Shown: positions 43,820-53,590, numbered from the stretch's first letter. The stretch: DNA of 64,000 bases from JBPOFY01 sp051252415 (GCA_051252415.1 JBPOGA010000003.1:186001-250000), one strand, 5' to 3'. Made by a program: numbers and translations. The notes: generated from the sequence alone by a model not told the origin.

Positions 43820-44551
43820 TTATAAATACTTGGTGATGTCGGGGATCTTGTGAGCTCGATGCCCATTCTCTAAGCGTTCGATATACTTATCAGGCTTAGT
43901 GTCATCGGGTTGCTCATCATCATCAAATTCGTCTTCTTCGATTGGTAATAATTCGTCAAAGTAAAGCGAGAGGCGACGTGCTTCAGGATTCAATATTTCA
44001 ACTGGATTAGGGACACGGCCTTTTTTGACGAGTATGAACCGTGCAGGTGAGCAAAGCTTCTGATAGTCTTGTTCAAATGTCTTGATCCATTTGTTGTCTG
44101 CGTTCTCGCGTCGATTCAGGAGTATTACATCGGAAAAGTGGACGCAGGCATCATACCAACTGCGAGCCGCTGGTTCATCCATTAAAAAAGAGCAATTGAC
44201 CACTGTTATTATACGGCCGACTTCACATTGATTGTGATCTGTCCATGTTTTGAACGCTTCTGCAACGTCTGCGGGGTCTGAAGTTCCGGGAGCGATAAAG
44301 AATATAACTTCAGGGGCTGCAGTAATTTGCCCGTGAGCAACTTTAGATTTCGTCAGCTGCCATTCTACTTTTGATACATTCTCCAATGTCTCAATTTTCG
44401 CATCAAATTCAGTTTCGGTTTCACCAGTAGGATGGAAATATAAAATCTGAGTACTGCTCGGTATGCCCCCGTCAATTAGGTCAAAGAGGACTTCCCGGCG
44501 CCCCGAATTAGGCGTGCCGTAAATGAGGTATACTATAGGTGCCGCGGACAT
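43820..44551 (-). CDS. CobW-like protein with degenerate P-loop
   Basis: 243 residues. The N-terminus IVYLIYGTPNSGRREVLFDL sits where CobW/HypB-type GTPases have GxxxxGKT, but lysine and threonine are replaced (GRRE). VILLNRRENADN resembles the NKxD guanine-specificity site, also altered. The C-terminus is acidic (EEDEFDDDEQPDDTKPD). It may be a non-hydrolysing CobW relative (metal-linked) or a separate P-loop-derived family. It follows aroC by 18 bp on the same strand. Function unknown. Confidence 0.5.
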   Translation of the reverse strand: MSAAPIVYLIYGTPNSGRREVLFDLIDGGIPSSTQILYFHPTGETETEFDAKIETLENVSKVEWQLTKSKVAHGQITAAPEVIFFIAPGTSDPADVAEAFKTWTDHNQCEVGRIITVVNCSFLMDEPAARSWYDACVHFSDVILLNRRENADNKWIKTFEQDYQKLCSPARFILVKKGRVPNPVEILNPEARRLSLYFDELLPIEEDEFDDDEQPDDTKPDKYIERLENGHRAHKIPDITKYL

Positions 44552-44569
44552 CGTAGCTGTGTATATTGA

Positions 44570-45670
44570 TTATTCCTGTTCGAAGGAGAAACTGTTGCAC
44601 TGTGCCTGATGGCGCATCCAGTGGTCTATAATCACCAAGGATGCCATGGATTCTACAATCGGCACTGCGCGTGGAACGACGCAAGGGTCGTGGCGGCCAC
44701 GGCCCATGAGCTCTGTCTCGTTGCCGTCTTTGTCCACCGTGTGTTGATTTTGAATAATTGTAGCAGTCGGTTTGAAAGCCACACGGAAGATGACTTCTTC
44801 ACCATTGCTGATGCCACCTTGAACGCCACCTGAACGATTACTACTAGTGCCTATTCTGCCGTCCTTATTGACGAAAGTGTCATTATGCTCGGAGCCGCGC
44901 TGTGTTGATCCATCAAAACCACTACCAACTTCAAAGCCTTTAGTTGCTGGGATGGAAAGCATTGCTTTGGCAAGGTCCGCTTCAAGTCGATCAAAGACCG
45001 GCACGCCGAGACCTACGGGTAGGTTACGAATTCGGCATTCGATTATCCCGCCTACAGAATCGCCCTCGCTGCGCATGGCGCGAATGCGCTCGACCATCTT
45101 CTCGGCTGTTTCGGGATGAGGGCAACGCACTGGGCTCGCTTCGACTTCTTCTAATGTGGGGAAGCTTTCAAGCGCTGGCATTTTAATATCATGTACTTGT
45201 GTGATATAAGCACGTGTTTCAATATTACCTGAAAGAGATAAAATTTTCCTAGCGATCGCGCCAGCCGCAACACGGCCAATGGTTTCTCGCGCGGAAGAGC
45301 GGCCACCACCTTCGTGATTTCGAATGCCAAATTTCGTTTGATAGGTGAAGTCTGCGTGAGATGGGCGAAATTTATCCTTCATCTCGGTGTATGCGGACGG
45401 GCGCTGATCACCATTCGGCACATAAATGGCAATCGGTGTACCTAAGGTCTGACCTTCGAAAACACCTGAAACGATCTTCGCGGTATCGCTTTCTTTACGT
45501 GGAGTTGTGATGTCACTTTGCCCAGGGCGTCGACGATCTAGCTCGAACTGTATATCTTCTTCGCTTAGAGGTAGGCGAGGGGGGCAGCCGTCGATAACGA
45601 CGCCGATACCACCACCGTGACTTTCTCCCCATGTGGAGATACGAAATAATGTGCCAAAAGAATTACCCAT
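44570..45670 (-). CDS. aroC: Chorismate synthase
   Basis: 366 residues. FRISTWGESHGGGIGVVIDG, RRRPGQSDITTPRKESD, GGGRSSARETIGRVAAGAIA and DPCVVPRAVPIVESMASLVI are the FMN- and EPSP-binding signatures. It makes chorismate, the last shikimate-pathway step, feeding aromatic synthesis (trpF is at 18.6 kb). Requires reduced FMN. No other aro genes adjoin. Confidence 0.96.
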   Translation of the reverse strand: MGNSFGTLFRISTWGESHGGGIGVVIDGCPPRLPLSEEDIQFELDRRRPGQSDITTPRKESDTAKIVSGVFEGQTLGTPIAIYVPNGDQRPSAYTEMKDKFRPSHADFTYQTKFGIRNHEGGGRSSARETIGRVAAGAIARKILSLSGNIETRAYITQVHDIKMPALESFPTLEEVEASPVRCPHPETAEKMVERIRAMRSEGDSVGGIIECRIRNLPVGLGVPVFDRLEADLAKAMLSIPATKGFEVGSGFDGSTQRGSEHNDTFVNKDGRIGTSSNRSGGVQGGISNGEEVIFRVAFKPTATIIQNQHTVDKDGNETELMGRGRHDPCVVPRAVPIVESMASLVIIDHWMRHQAQCNSFSFEQE

Positions 45671-45735
45671 ATGCTGTGTTATGCAATGGGTGCTAGCGGC
45701 GAAGTCAATGCTGACAGCTAAGCAAGATGCGTAGA

Positions 45736-46392
45736 TTAACTACTGATTTCTCCGCCAGTCGGATCCACGAGCTTATTAGCAATGGCCCAACGAGTCAGAG
45801 CCGCCACATCATGAAGATCGAGCTTCTTCATGATATTGGTGCGGTGTGTGTCTGCAGTGCGCACACTCATACCAAGTTTTGCGGCAATTTCTTTATTACT
45901 AAAGCTTTCCGCAATCAACTGAATGATCTCACGCTCGCGAGTGGTTAAAGAGTCCAGCGAATCATCTTGGCCGCCGCTGACCATAAGTTCGCGCATTGCT
46001 TCAACGACGCGAGGACTGAAATACGAGCGCCCGTCAGCCACTAGCGAAATCGCTTTTTCCAGTTCGTTTAGGCCTGCATCCTTTTCGATGTAGCCAGTGA
46101 CACCTGATTTTAAAAGGCGATTGACCATGCTATTGGAAGTTGCAGCTGAGAAAATCAGAATATTAATTTTCGGATTTTTTGCCTTCAAGCGTCGGAGCAC
46201 CTCGCTGCCATTTAGGTTAGGAAGCATGATGTCGAGGATCACTAGGTCAGGAGCGTGCTCTAGGCAAAGTTCATAGCCTTCAGCTCCATCCCCAGATTGG
46301 GCGATGACTTCCATGTCTCTATAGCCTTCAACCAGTTGGCAGATAAGATCGCGGAGGATCGTTTGGTCTTCAATAACGATGACTTTTTTCAT
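45736..46392 (-). CDS. NarL/FixJ-type response regulator
   Basis: 218 residues from the ATG at 46392 (MKKVIVIEDQ). Receiver with Asp54 (LVILDIMLPNLNG) and LuxR-type helix-turn-helix (LTTREREIIQLIAESFSNKE, MSVRTADTHRTNIMKKL). It is preceded by 600 bp without genes, so it is probably its own transcript, and no kinase is adjacent. A longer start at 46470 exists but precedes the family N-terminus. Confidence 0.9.
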   Translation of the reverse strand: MKKVIVIEDQTILRDLICQLVEGYRDMEVIAQSGDGAEGYELCLEHAPDLVILDIMLPNLNGSEVLRRLKAKNPKINILIFSAATSNSMVNRLLKSGVTGYIEKDAGLNELEKAISLVADGRSYFSPRVVEAMRELMVSGGQDDSLDSLTTREREIIQLIAESFSNKEIAAKLGMSVRTADTHRTNIMKKLDLHDVAALTRWAIANKLVDPTGGEISS

Positions 46393-46998
46393 GTTAACAT
46401 CTATGTGATTCGCCCTGTTTGAGCGTTCTTTTGTTGGGTATTCTAGCATGGTCATAGTGTTATGGAACATAAAAAATGAAAACCTCTCCCGTGAAGTGCT
46501 GAAGAGGTTCCTTATTTCGGACAGACGAAAACAACAACGAAGCGTCTAATTGAGAAAGGTATATTGAGTGGTTGTTCTGTCGCATGAGCAGTTAGAACTG
46601 CTGTAAGAGGGGGGATGCTTGGGAAATGGTCGTTGTAGTTCTTTTACCATAGAGAATATACCTCTTTTAGTCACTCTCTGGTATCGCGTATGGGATGTAT
46701 TCTTCCGTGTTTTTTTTTCGGAATTTAACCTGTATTGCAACGTATGGAGTATAGGCTGTATGGCCTATTCGAGTCGATCCTATATTTTTGTAGCGGTTAA
46801 TGTATTCGGCTTTATTTGTGCGTCATTTATTAGTAAATGGTAAATTTGCTTCCTTTATTCTTGCGCCCTTTAATCTAATGGATGCGGCTTGCGTTCATAC
46901 CCTAGATAATAATTCTAGCGAATAGGCTTAGGTCTTTGATTCGTTTCTTGTCTGTATGCGCACATATTAGCCGCGATGGCATAATAAGGATTTATTAG
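46393..46998. other. Long intergenic region with one hairpin
   Basis: No gene is supported. On the minus strand a hairpin AACCTCT/AGAGGTT with a 16-nt loop at 46483-46512 is followed by a T-rich run (TTCATTTTTT) before the response regulator, so it may be an attenuator or an upstream terminator. The rest is A/T-rich with no recognisable RNA gene or riboswitch. Confidence 0.4.
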
Positions 46999-47697
46999 AT
47001 GGTTGAGTATCAAACAATTTATAATGCATATACGGCTCTAATTGCCGGAATGATCACGAGTGTGCATTGCGTGGCTATGTGTGGTCCTTTGTCGTGTGCG
47101 TTCACCCCGACCAAGCCAAGTGATGCGAATCCGCAAGTTGTGCTGACTAGCTATCACATGGCGAAACTCTTTTCGTATGCTATGGTTGGTATGTTGGCAG
47201 GAGCCTTTGGCAGTGTTGTGGTTCGTTCTGTTGAAGACTCTTGGTTGAATTATCTGCCATGGATATTGTTCATTTTCTTTTTAACAGTAGCATTTCGGTT
47301 AGATCGCTATTTCCCTAAGCCTAAGTGGCTCGGCAGTATTTATCGTAAAATGACGGCTCGTTTTAATCAGCTGCAAAAGCCGGCAGCCGCAGCGCTGATA
47401 GGGTTGGCAAGTCCCTTGTTACCCTGTGGTCCATTGTATATGATCTTTGGTTTGGCTCTGTTTTCTGGTTCCGCTCTAAAAGGTGCGGAGTTTGCGATTG
47501 GTTTTGGTTTAGGCACAATCCCATTGCTATGGTTGGCTCAGAGCCATTTCTTTCGATTAAGTGGTCGTGTGAGCGTGGGTAGGCTGCAGCGGCTGCAACG
47601 TATCTTGGCTCTAGTCGCAGCATTAGTTGTCGCTTGGCGTTTGAGGACGACGCTGGGCATTGAAGGCGCAGAAGATTGGGTATGCCATCCATTTTGA
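46999..47697 (+). CDS. Sulfite exporter TauE/SafE-like (DsbD_2-type) membrane protein
   Basis: 232 residues, about six transmembrane helices. The motif SVHCVAMCGPLSCAF and the second half-repeat SPLLPCGPLYMIFGLALFSG are typical of the cysteine-containing DsbD_2/TauE-SafE group often found near cytochrome oxidase or metal genes. It may move electrons or metal across the membrane. The next gene starts within its end, so the two are coupled. Neighbouring oxidase genes are not in the window. Confidence 0.75.
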   Translation: MVEYQTIYNAYTALIAGMITSVHCVAMCGPLSCAFTPTKPSDANPQVVLTSYHMAKLFSYAMVGMLAGAFGSVVVRSVEDSWLNYLPWILFIFFLTVAFRLDRYFPKPKWLGSIYRKMTARFNQLQKPAAAALIGLASPLLPCGPLYMIFGLALFSGSALKGAEFAIGFGLGTIPLLWLAQSHFFRLSGRVSVGRLQRLQRILALVAALVVAWRLRTTLGIEGAEDWVCHPF

Positions 47698-48677
47698 ATC
47701 AAGTTTTTCACATTATGAAGCGGCACGCATTTACACTCTGGCTTGTTGTTGCAGTTGCTCTAGCGGTTTTATTTCCAGAACTGGCATCAGACAGCGGTCC
47801 TCTGCCATCAAGTCTACTGACTAGGTGGGGGGTGGCAGTTATCTTCTTTCTGCTTGGCTTATCGATTCCATATAGAGAACTGGTTCGGGGATATTCGCCG
47901 TTGCGCTTGCATCTATTTGTCTGTGGCTGGAATTATATATTGTTCCCTATCTTAGTATTTCTCGTCCTACTGGGTCTCTCTTCGATAATAGCAAAGGACT
48001 TTCGTTTAGGTTTTATGCTGTTGGCTATTATGCCGACGACTATTGCCTCAGCGGTTACTTTTACTGAGCTATCGGGCGGTCAAACTTCAAATGCGATATT
48101 CAGCACAGTAAGCTCAAATTTATTGGCTATAGTGATCGTGCCTACGTATTCCGTATTTCTGTTTTCGACGACTGCCGCCGCCGAAATCCCATATGTGACC
48201 TTGTTGGTTAAAATTGCAGTGTTGATTTTGTTGCCGCTGTTAGTCGGACAAGTGTGTCGTCGTCTATTTTGCTCCTTCGCTAACTTACTGAAACCATTTT
48301 CTAAAAGAATAAGTAGTGCGATTATACTATTTATAGTTTATGCGGCCTTTGCGAGCAGTGCGCGTTCAAATTCCTTATCTGGAATCGCTGTTTGGGAGCT
48401 GTTTGTAGTTGGGCTACTTACTGTAGTTATCTTGGTAGTTGTGAGTTATTTAACTTGGTGCACGTCGCCATTGTTCAAATTGGATAAAAGGCAGCGCATC
48501 GCTGCGTTTTATTGTGCGAGTCAAAAGTCACTTGCAACGGGCTTGCCGATTGCAGTGATGGTATTAGCGACCGTGCCAAGTATCGGCGATCCAGCACGTA
48601 TACTGATACCGTTGATACTTTTTCATCCATTGCAGTTGGTCTTAGCTGGCGTCTTGTCTAAGCGATTTGCTTCTTAG
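47682..48677 (+). CDS. Bile acid:sodium symporter-like (SBF-like) membrane protein
   Basis: 331 residues from the ATG at 47682, about nine to ten hydrophobic helices. GVAVIFFLLGLSIPYRELVR, AIMPTTIASAVTFTELSGGQ and FYCASQKSLATGLPIAVMVL are the conserved crossover-region patterns of the SBF_like family. Substrate unknown; organic anions or sulfur compounds are possible. The ATG at 47715 would give a typical shorter N-terminus. Its 3' end overlaps the convergent DUF2238 gene by 36 bp. Confidence 0.8.
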   Translation: MPSILNQVFHIMKRHAFTLWLVVAVALAVLFPELASDSGPLPSSLLTRWGVAVIFFLLGLSIPYRELVRGYSPLRLHLFVCGWNYILFPILVFLVLLGLSSIIAKDFRLGFMLLAIMPTTIASAVTFTELSGGQTSNAIFSTVSSNLLAIVIVPTYSVFLFSTTAAAEIPYVTLLVKIAVLILLPLLVGQVCRRLFCSFANLLKPFSKRISSAIILFIVYAAFASSARSNSLSGIAVWELFVVGLLTVVILVVVSYLTWCTSPLFKLDKRQRIAAFYCASQKSLATGLPIAVMVLATVPSIGDPARILIPLILFHPLQLVLAGVLSKRFAS

Positions 48678-49241
48678 TGTTACATATAGCACGACCGCAA
48701 ACACAGCTCCAAGGCCATCGGCGAGCATATCCTTTTGTGCGTCCCAGATGTCTCCTTGCGAGCCAAGCACTGCCAAGCCTGCTTCTGGATCTGCCATTAG
48801 GGCAAATTGCCATTCAAATATTTCGTATATAGCGGCGACACTAAAAATAGCGAAAATTGGGAATAGGTAGAGAACTGTTCGCCCGCGAACTAATTCTTTT
48901 GTGGCGAGTAGTTCTGCGATAGCAAAAGCATAAAAGCCTACCGAAAAATGTGCGATGCGGTCGTAGTGGTTCCGTTCGAACCCAAAGGTGTTGGTGATGA
49001 AATCAAAAGGCACTCGCTCAAAAGTATAATGCCCACCAATTGTGTGCAGTGTAACGAGCACCGCCATGAGGCCATACGCTAAGTTTGAAAATGTGTGGTA
49101 TTTGGAGAAGACTATGATGCCTGCGACCAGTATCAGTATGGGTAGGTTTTCAGCAACCCAGACACCTCGGTCATACGGAGCAATACCGCAGACTATAAAA
49201 AGTAGTATGTAACCAAGGAGTAGTGCGATGGGGAACTTCAT
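48642..49241 (-). CDS. DUF2238 (YjdF-type) membrane protein
   Basis: 199 residues from the ATG at 49241, six or so membrane spans. YGLMAVLVTLHTIGGHYTFE, FGFERNHYDRIAHFSVGFYA and AAIYEIFEWQFALMADPEAG, then DIWDAQKDMLADGLGA, match the DUF2238 family. Function unknown. The start overlaps the hemY stop by ATGA, placing it as last gene of the heme operon. Confidence 0.85.
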   Translation of the reverse strand: MKFPIALLLGYILLFIVCGIAPYDRGVWVAENLPILILVAGIIVFSKYHTFSNLAYGLMAVLVTLHTIGGHYTFERVPFDFITNTFGFERNHYDRIAHFSVGFYAFAIAELLATKELVRGRTVLYLFPIFAIFSVAAIYEIFEWQFALMADPEAGLAVLGSQGDIWDAQKDMLADGLGAVFAVVLYVTLRSKSLRQDAS

Positions 49242-50581
49242 TGTGTGTAATCTAGGGCGGCTTCGATGCAATTGCTTACAGAAATTCCAGTTCTGTAATT
49301 CCCCGCGAGTCTGAGGCCTGGGTATTTTGACTCTATAGTATTCATTTTATCCAAAACGTCCCCGTATCCCAGTTTGTATTGTGGGATGGCCTGACTCCAA
49401 TGCTTGTGGTGGCAAAAGGTGGGTTCTCCATTAATGCCAAGCAATGATTTTAATTCTGGGCATACGATTGCTTTGAGAGCTTCCGTGTCAGCAGTCGCTA
49501 GCTCGGGTTGACGTTCACCACCGACGAAAACTGTGAGTAGTGCTTCATCGTTTGGAGCCCTTTCTTTAAACAAGCTAGAAGGGAAGAGCGTGCCGAGTAT
49601 TTCGCGTTGCTCGCATGCGGGAACCAGTGCTCCAAATCCATCGAGTGGATGCTTAATGTCTTTTCGTTTGTAGGCTAGGGTTAGCACAGAAACCGGAGGG
49701 TAATCGATTGTTTCTAGAAAGCGGAATGCGTCTTTGAGTTCTGCCTCAAAGGGGAGGCTGCGTGTCTTATGAGCGGGAATGGTTAGAATGACTTCATCAA
49801 ATTCCTCCGTGAAGCTGGAGTTCCATTCGACCGACCATTTATTTCCATCTCTACGTATGGAATCAATGGATACGCTTGTCTGTAAAACCTCTTGTAGAGC
49901 ATCTGCGAGCTTCTCTGGCAGCTCACCCATGCCATCAATAAACGAGATGATGCGCTTCTTTATTTTAGGGCCTTGGTCCTTCTTCGAGGCGCGCATCTTA
50001 GCGATGGCACCACGAATGAGGCCACCGTGTTGCTGTTCAAGGGCGTAGAGTTTAGGGAAGCCGTAGCGCAGTGAAAGCTTTTCTGGATCACCTGCGTAGA
50101 TCCCACCAACAAGTGGGTTGATTGCATATTGATAGAGTTCTTCACCTAGCCTGCGGCGCACGAAATCGGCAACGCTCTCTTCTTTATTGGGGTCGATTGC
50201 CTTGATGAAAGGTTCTTTTAACACGCGGAACTTTCCCGCGAGTGACCAGAGCGGGGTAGTTATTGCGGAAAGTGGGCCCATTGGCACGGCATGCGGCTGA
50301 CCATTACGGACGATGAAGCGCTTGTTCGCTTCTGGCGCAGCTTCGACGATACGCTCTTTTAACTTTGGGATACTGTAGAGAAACGCTTCAATCGCGGCAC
50401 TATTTAGTAATATTGAGTTTGGCCCTTCTTCAGCGAGGTAGTCGCCATCTCGAAAGCTCTGCATCGCACCTCCGACATGTTGTGCTTGTTCGAGTATCGT
50501 GCAGTCGCCACCTTGGCGTTTAATTTGCCATGCCAGTGCGAGCCCGCTAATGCCGGCTCCGATAATGCAGGTCTTAGGCAT
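49238..50581 (-). CDS. hemY: Protoporphyrinogen/coproporphyrinogen oxidase (FAD)
   Basis: 447 residues. N-terminal FAD motif CIIGAGISGLALAWQIKRQG, EEGPNSILLN, NPLVGGIYAGDPEKLSLRYG and the C-terminal LRLAGNYRTGISVSNCIEAA identify the HemY/HemG type. It catalyses six-electron oxidation to protoporphyrin IX, or coproporphyrin in some lineages. It overlaps hemE by 8 bp (ATGCCTAA) in the order hemF-hemE-hemY. Confidence 0.93.
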   Translation of the reverse strand: MPKTCIIGAGISGLALAWQIKRQGGDCTILEQAQHVGGAMQSFRDGDYLAEEGPNSILLNSAAIEAFLYSIPKLKERIVEAAPEANKRFIVRNGQPHAVPMGPLSAITTPLWSLAGKFRVLKEPFIKAIDPNKEESVADFVRRRLGEELYQYAINPLVGGIYAGDPEKLSLRYGFPKLYALEQQHGGLIRGAIAKMRASKKDQGPKIKKRIISFIDGMGELPEKLADALQEVLQTSVSIDSIRRDGNKWSVEWNSSFTEEFDEVILTIPAHKTRSLPFEAELKDAFRFLETIDYPPVSVLTLAYKRKDIKHPLDGFGALVPACEQREILGTLFPSSLFKERAPNDEALLTVFVGGERQPELATADTEALKAIVCPELKSLLGINGEPTFCHHKHWSQAIPQYKLGYGDVLDKMNTIESKYPGLRLAGNYRTGISVSNCIEAALDYTQ

Positions 50582-51605
50582 TTTTACGGCCTGTCACGAC
50601 TTCCATTAAAGCTTCGACGCATTCAATCTTTGCACTTGGAACCATGCCATGTCCTAGATTGAAAATGAAGCCAGGCTGTTTACCAGCATCATCGAGCACA
50701 CGTATCGCTTCTTTGCGGACTGTCTCTGGGTTTGTGGTGAGTGTGATGGGGTCGAGGTTGCCTTGAATTGCAACGCCATGGTTCACCGATTGACGAATGC
50801 GACGCATGTTAATCGTCCAGTCCATGCTGAGAATGGATGCGCCAGTGTGCATTAAGTCTGCGGCTTTGTGCCCCATGCCTTTAGCGTAAAGGATGACTGG
50901 TACACGTTTCTTTACCTCGTTGATGATGTGATGGATCCAGCGCAGCGACCAAGCTTCGTAATGTATTGCAGGGCAAATGGCACCCCATGAATCAAAGATT
51001 TGAATTGCATCCGCACCTGCATCAATCTGCATATGTAAATATTCAACAATCGCATTTGTAAGTTTTTGCATGAGTGCTTCGAACTGATCTGGTTGTTCCC
51101 ATGCTAATTTTTTGATGGCGATGAAGTCTTTTGCGGAACCGCCCTCGACCATATAGCAAGCCAATGTCCATGGAGAGCCGCAAAATCCAAGTAGTGCGGT
51201 GTCTTCACCGAGCTTCGAGCGAGTCAGGCTGAGTGCATCGGCAACATAGCTGAGGCGTTCGGTTATTTTCGTAGTGTCGAGTGCAGTAATCTTCTCTGGT
51301 GAGTCGAGTAAGTAGTCCATGCCAATACCTCCCTGCTCGCGGAAGTGATAGCCCTGGCCGAGTGCTTCTGGAATCACTAGTATATCGGAAAAGATAATCG
51401 CGGCATCTAGCGGGAAACGCTTGAGGGGCTGTAAGGTGACTTCCGCCGCGAGTTCGGGGGTGCGCACCATGGTGACAAAATCATGCTGTGCTTTGAGTTC
51501 ACGATACTCTGGTAAATAGCGTCCAGCTTGGCGCATGAGCCAGATTGGTGGACGGTCAACAGGTTGGCAGTGTGCCGCGGCAAGAAAACGTTCGCGTGGT
51601 GTCAT
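50574..51605 (-). CDS. hemE: Uroporphyrinogen decarboxylase
   Basis: 343 residues. PPIWLMRQAGRYLPEYRELK, FSDILVIPEALGQGYHF, GFCGSPWTLACYMVEGG and GNLDPITL are hallmark HemE segments; the substrate-binding arginine and aspartate are present. It removes four carboxyl groups from uroporphyrinogen III. Middle gene of the hem operon, 27 bp after hemF. Confidence 0.96.
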   Translation of the reverse strand: MTPRERFLAAAHCQPVDRPPIWLMRQAGRYLPEYRELKAQHDFVTMVRTPELAAEVTLQPLKRFPLDAAIIFSDILVIPEALGQGYHFREQGGIGMDYLLDSPEKITALDTTKITERLSYVADALSLTRSKLGEDTALLGFCGSPWTLACYMVEGGSAKDFIAIKKLAWEQPDQFEALMQKLTNAIVEYLHMQIDAGADAIQIFDSWGAICPAIHYEAWSLRWIHHIINEVKKRVPVILYAKGMGHKAADLMHTGASILSMDWTINMRRIRQSVNHGVAIQGNLDPITLTTNPETVRKEAIRVLDDAGKQPGFIFNLGHGMVPSAKIECVEALMEVVTGRKNA

Positions 51606-51632
51606 TTGTAAGCAGTAAGTGAGAGGAAGTAG

Positions 51633-52556
51633 TTAGATCGCTGAATAATTCAGCCAATCCTGTGGTTGTAAGAAAATATCGTAGAGTTCGGCTTCTTTAG
51701 AGTCTGGCTCAGGATGCCTATCGTAGTCCCAGCGAACCAACGGTGGCAAGGACATGAGTATAGATTCTGTGCGCCCCTTAGATTGGAGACCGAAGATCGT
51801 GCCGCGATCGTAGACGAGGTTGAATTCTACATATCGGCCGCGGCGGTAAAGTTGGAACTCACGCTCTGCGTCTGTGTAGCTGTCGCCTTTACGCCGAGCG
51901 ACAATCGGCTGGTAGGCTGGCACAAAGTGGTCACCCACAGATTGCATGAAGGCGAAAGCTTGTTCGAACCCCCCCTCAGTGTAGTCGTCGAAGAAAATAC
52001 CGCCAATGCCTCGCGGTTCGTTGCGGTGTGGCAGGAAGAAATACTCGTCACAGATCTGCTTAAACTTGGGATACAGTTCTTCGCCGAATGGAGCGCAGGC
52101 TTTTGCCGCGGTTGTGTGCCAATGGATCGCATCTTCGACTTGTCCATAATAGGGTGTTAAGTCGAAACCACCACCAAACCACCAAATCGGTTCACCGTCT
52201 TCTGGTTCGGCGCAGAAGAAACGCACGTTCATGTGGGTCGTCGGGATCTTGGGATTCCGTGGATGCACGACTAGTGAAACCCCCATTGCACGAAAGGGAA
52301 CGCCTGCAAGCTGTGGACGTGTCGCCGTAGCCGAGGGTGGCAAACCTTTGCCATGCACATCAGAGAAATTGATCCCGGCCTTCTCGAAAATCGCGCCGTT
52401 CTCCATGACTCGTGAGCGGCCGCCACCACCTTCAGTGCGTTCCCATTGGTCTTCCGCAAATTCTTTAGACCCGTCTTCTTGCTCGAGTGCGCGGCAAATA
52501 CGATCTTGAAGATCGAGTAGGTAAGCGCGGACTTGTTCTGGTTGTGGTGTGGGCAT
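51633..52556 (-). CDS. hemF: Oxygen-dependent coproporphyrinogen III oxidase
   Basis: 307 residues. GGGGRSRVMENGAIFEKAGI, THMNVRFFCAEPEDGEPIWW, GGGFDLTPYYG, DEYFFLPHRNEPRGIGGIFF and RGRYVEFNLVYDRGTIFGLQ are HemF signatures. Use of O2 suggests an aerobic or microaerobic lifestyle. First gene of the hemF-hemE-hemY-DUF2238 operon. Confidence 0.96.
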   Translation of the reverse strand: MPTPQPEQVRAYLLDLQDRICRALEQEDGSKEFAEDQWERTEGGGGRSRVMENGAIFEKAGINFSDVHGKGLPPSATATRPQLAGVPFRAMGVSLVVHPRNPKIPTTHMNVRFFCAEPEDGEPIWWFGGGFDLTPYYGQVEDAIHWHTTAAKACAPFGEELYPKFKQICDEYFFLPHRNEPRGIGGIFFDDYTEGGFEQAFAFMQSVGDHFVPAYQPIVARRKGDSYTDAEREFQLYRRGRYVEFNLVYDRGTIFGLQSKGRTESILMSLPPLVRWDYDRHPEPDSKEAELYDIFLQPQDWLNYSAI

Positions 52557-52675
52557 CTTGAGGTGATGTTGTGCGAGGTTTTGGGAGGGCTCAAGTCCTA
52601 GAATGCCAAAGGGGAATTCTTTTTATGGGTCGTGTTTGACGCCCTAGTGTGAAAGGCACATTGGTTGAGGAATAT

Positions 52676-53590
52676 ATGAACCGCCCGATTGAAGAACATG
52701 CGACTCAGGAACTGCCAAAATCTCTCATAATTTTCGGCTGTGGTTACGTAGGCACGGCTTTGGCGAGGCATTGTCTAGCTACTGGAGTCAGAGTGGGTGC
52801 GCTAACTCGTAATGCTGAGAAAGCAGAGGCGCTTCGAGAGCTGGGAGTTCAGGAAGTGATCGTCGCAGATTTACAGGACAGTGACTGGCATGATCGAGTC
52901 GAGCAGTCGTATGATGCCGTGGTAAATTGTGTGAGTTCTGCGGGCGGCGGCATTGAAGGTTATCGTAAGTCTTATCTGGAAGGGCAGCGCTCGATTTTAG
53001 ACTGGGCGAAAAGTCGCGCGATTCAGCAGTATGTATATACGAGTAGCACATCTGTGTATCCGCAGGATGGTGGAACTGAGGTCGATGAGTCTGCGGACAC
53101 GTCCGCTGCGCCTCCGACGGGGCAGGTGATTGTAGAGTCCGAGGAATTGATTGCCGCTGCGGCTGATCGACTAGGGCATTGGTATGTGTTGCGCCTCGCT
53201 GGAATCTATGGGCCGAAGCGTCATTACTTGCTCGATCTGTTGCTCGATGGTGCGGAAGTGATTCCTGGCAGCGGCGACTACACGCTGAATCTGATACATT
53301 TAGAGGATATCGTTGCTGCGATTTGTGCCGCGCTTACTTCGGCAGCGGCTTCTGGTATTTATAACATCGCCGATGATGCACCGGCGACTAAGGCAGAGAT
53401 GGTGGCATGGTTGGCAACGGAGTTGGGTGGCAAGGTTCCGGTGTTTGATCCTGAAAACGTGTCTCCGAGGCTGGCACGTCGTGGTGGTAAAATGCCAGAT
53501 CGTATAATATTGAACGGTAAAGCCCGCAGTGCCTTCGGCTGGGCTCCGCAGTATTCGAGCTTTCGCGAAGGCTATCGTGAGTTGATTTAG
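52676..53590 (+). CDS. NAD-dependent epimerase/reductase, YeeZ-like SDR
   Basis: 304 residues from the ATG at 52676 (a GAGG lies about 10 bp upstream). Rossmann motif IIFGCGYVGTALARH, YVYTSSTSVYPQDGG, and LRLAGIYGPKRHYLLDLL mark the atypical extended SDR group of YeeZ. Substrate unknown. A GTG at 52649 would add nine residues. Divergent from hemF. Weakly possible sugar-nucleotide role. Confidence 0.75.
   Translation: MNRPIEEHATQELPKSLIIFGCGYVGTALARHCLATGVRVGALTRNAEKAEALRELGVQEVIVADLQDSDWHDRVEQSYDAVVNCVSSAGGGIEGYRKSYLEGQRSILDWAKSRAIQQYVYTSSTSVYPQDGGTEVDESADTSAAPPTGQVIVESEELIAAAADRLGHWYVLRLAGIYGPKRHYLLDLLLDGAEVIPGSGDYTLNLIHLEDIVAAICAALTSAAASGIYNIADDAPATKAEMVAWLATELGGKVPVFDPENVSPRLARRGGKMPDRIILNGKARSAFGWAPQYSSFREGYRELI

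Noticed and set aside
46619..46843. 74-residue open frame in the long intergenic region
   Set aside because: Cys/Phe/Trp-rich composition from A/T-rich sequence, no coding-like codon use, no homology recognised.
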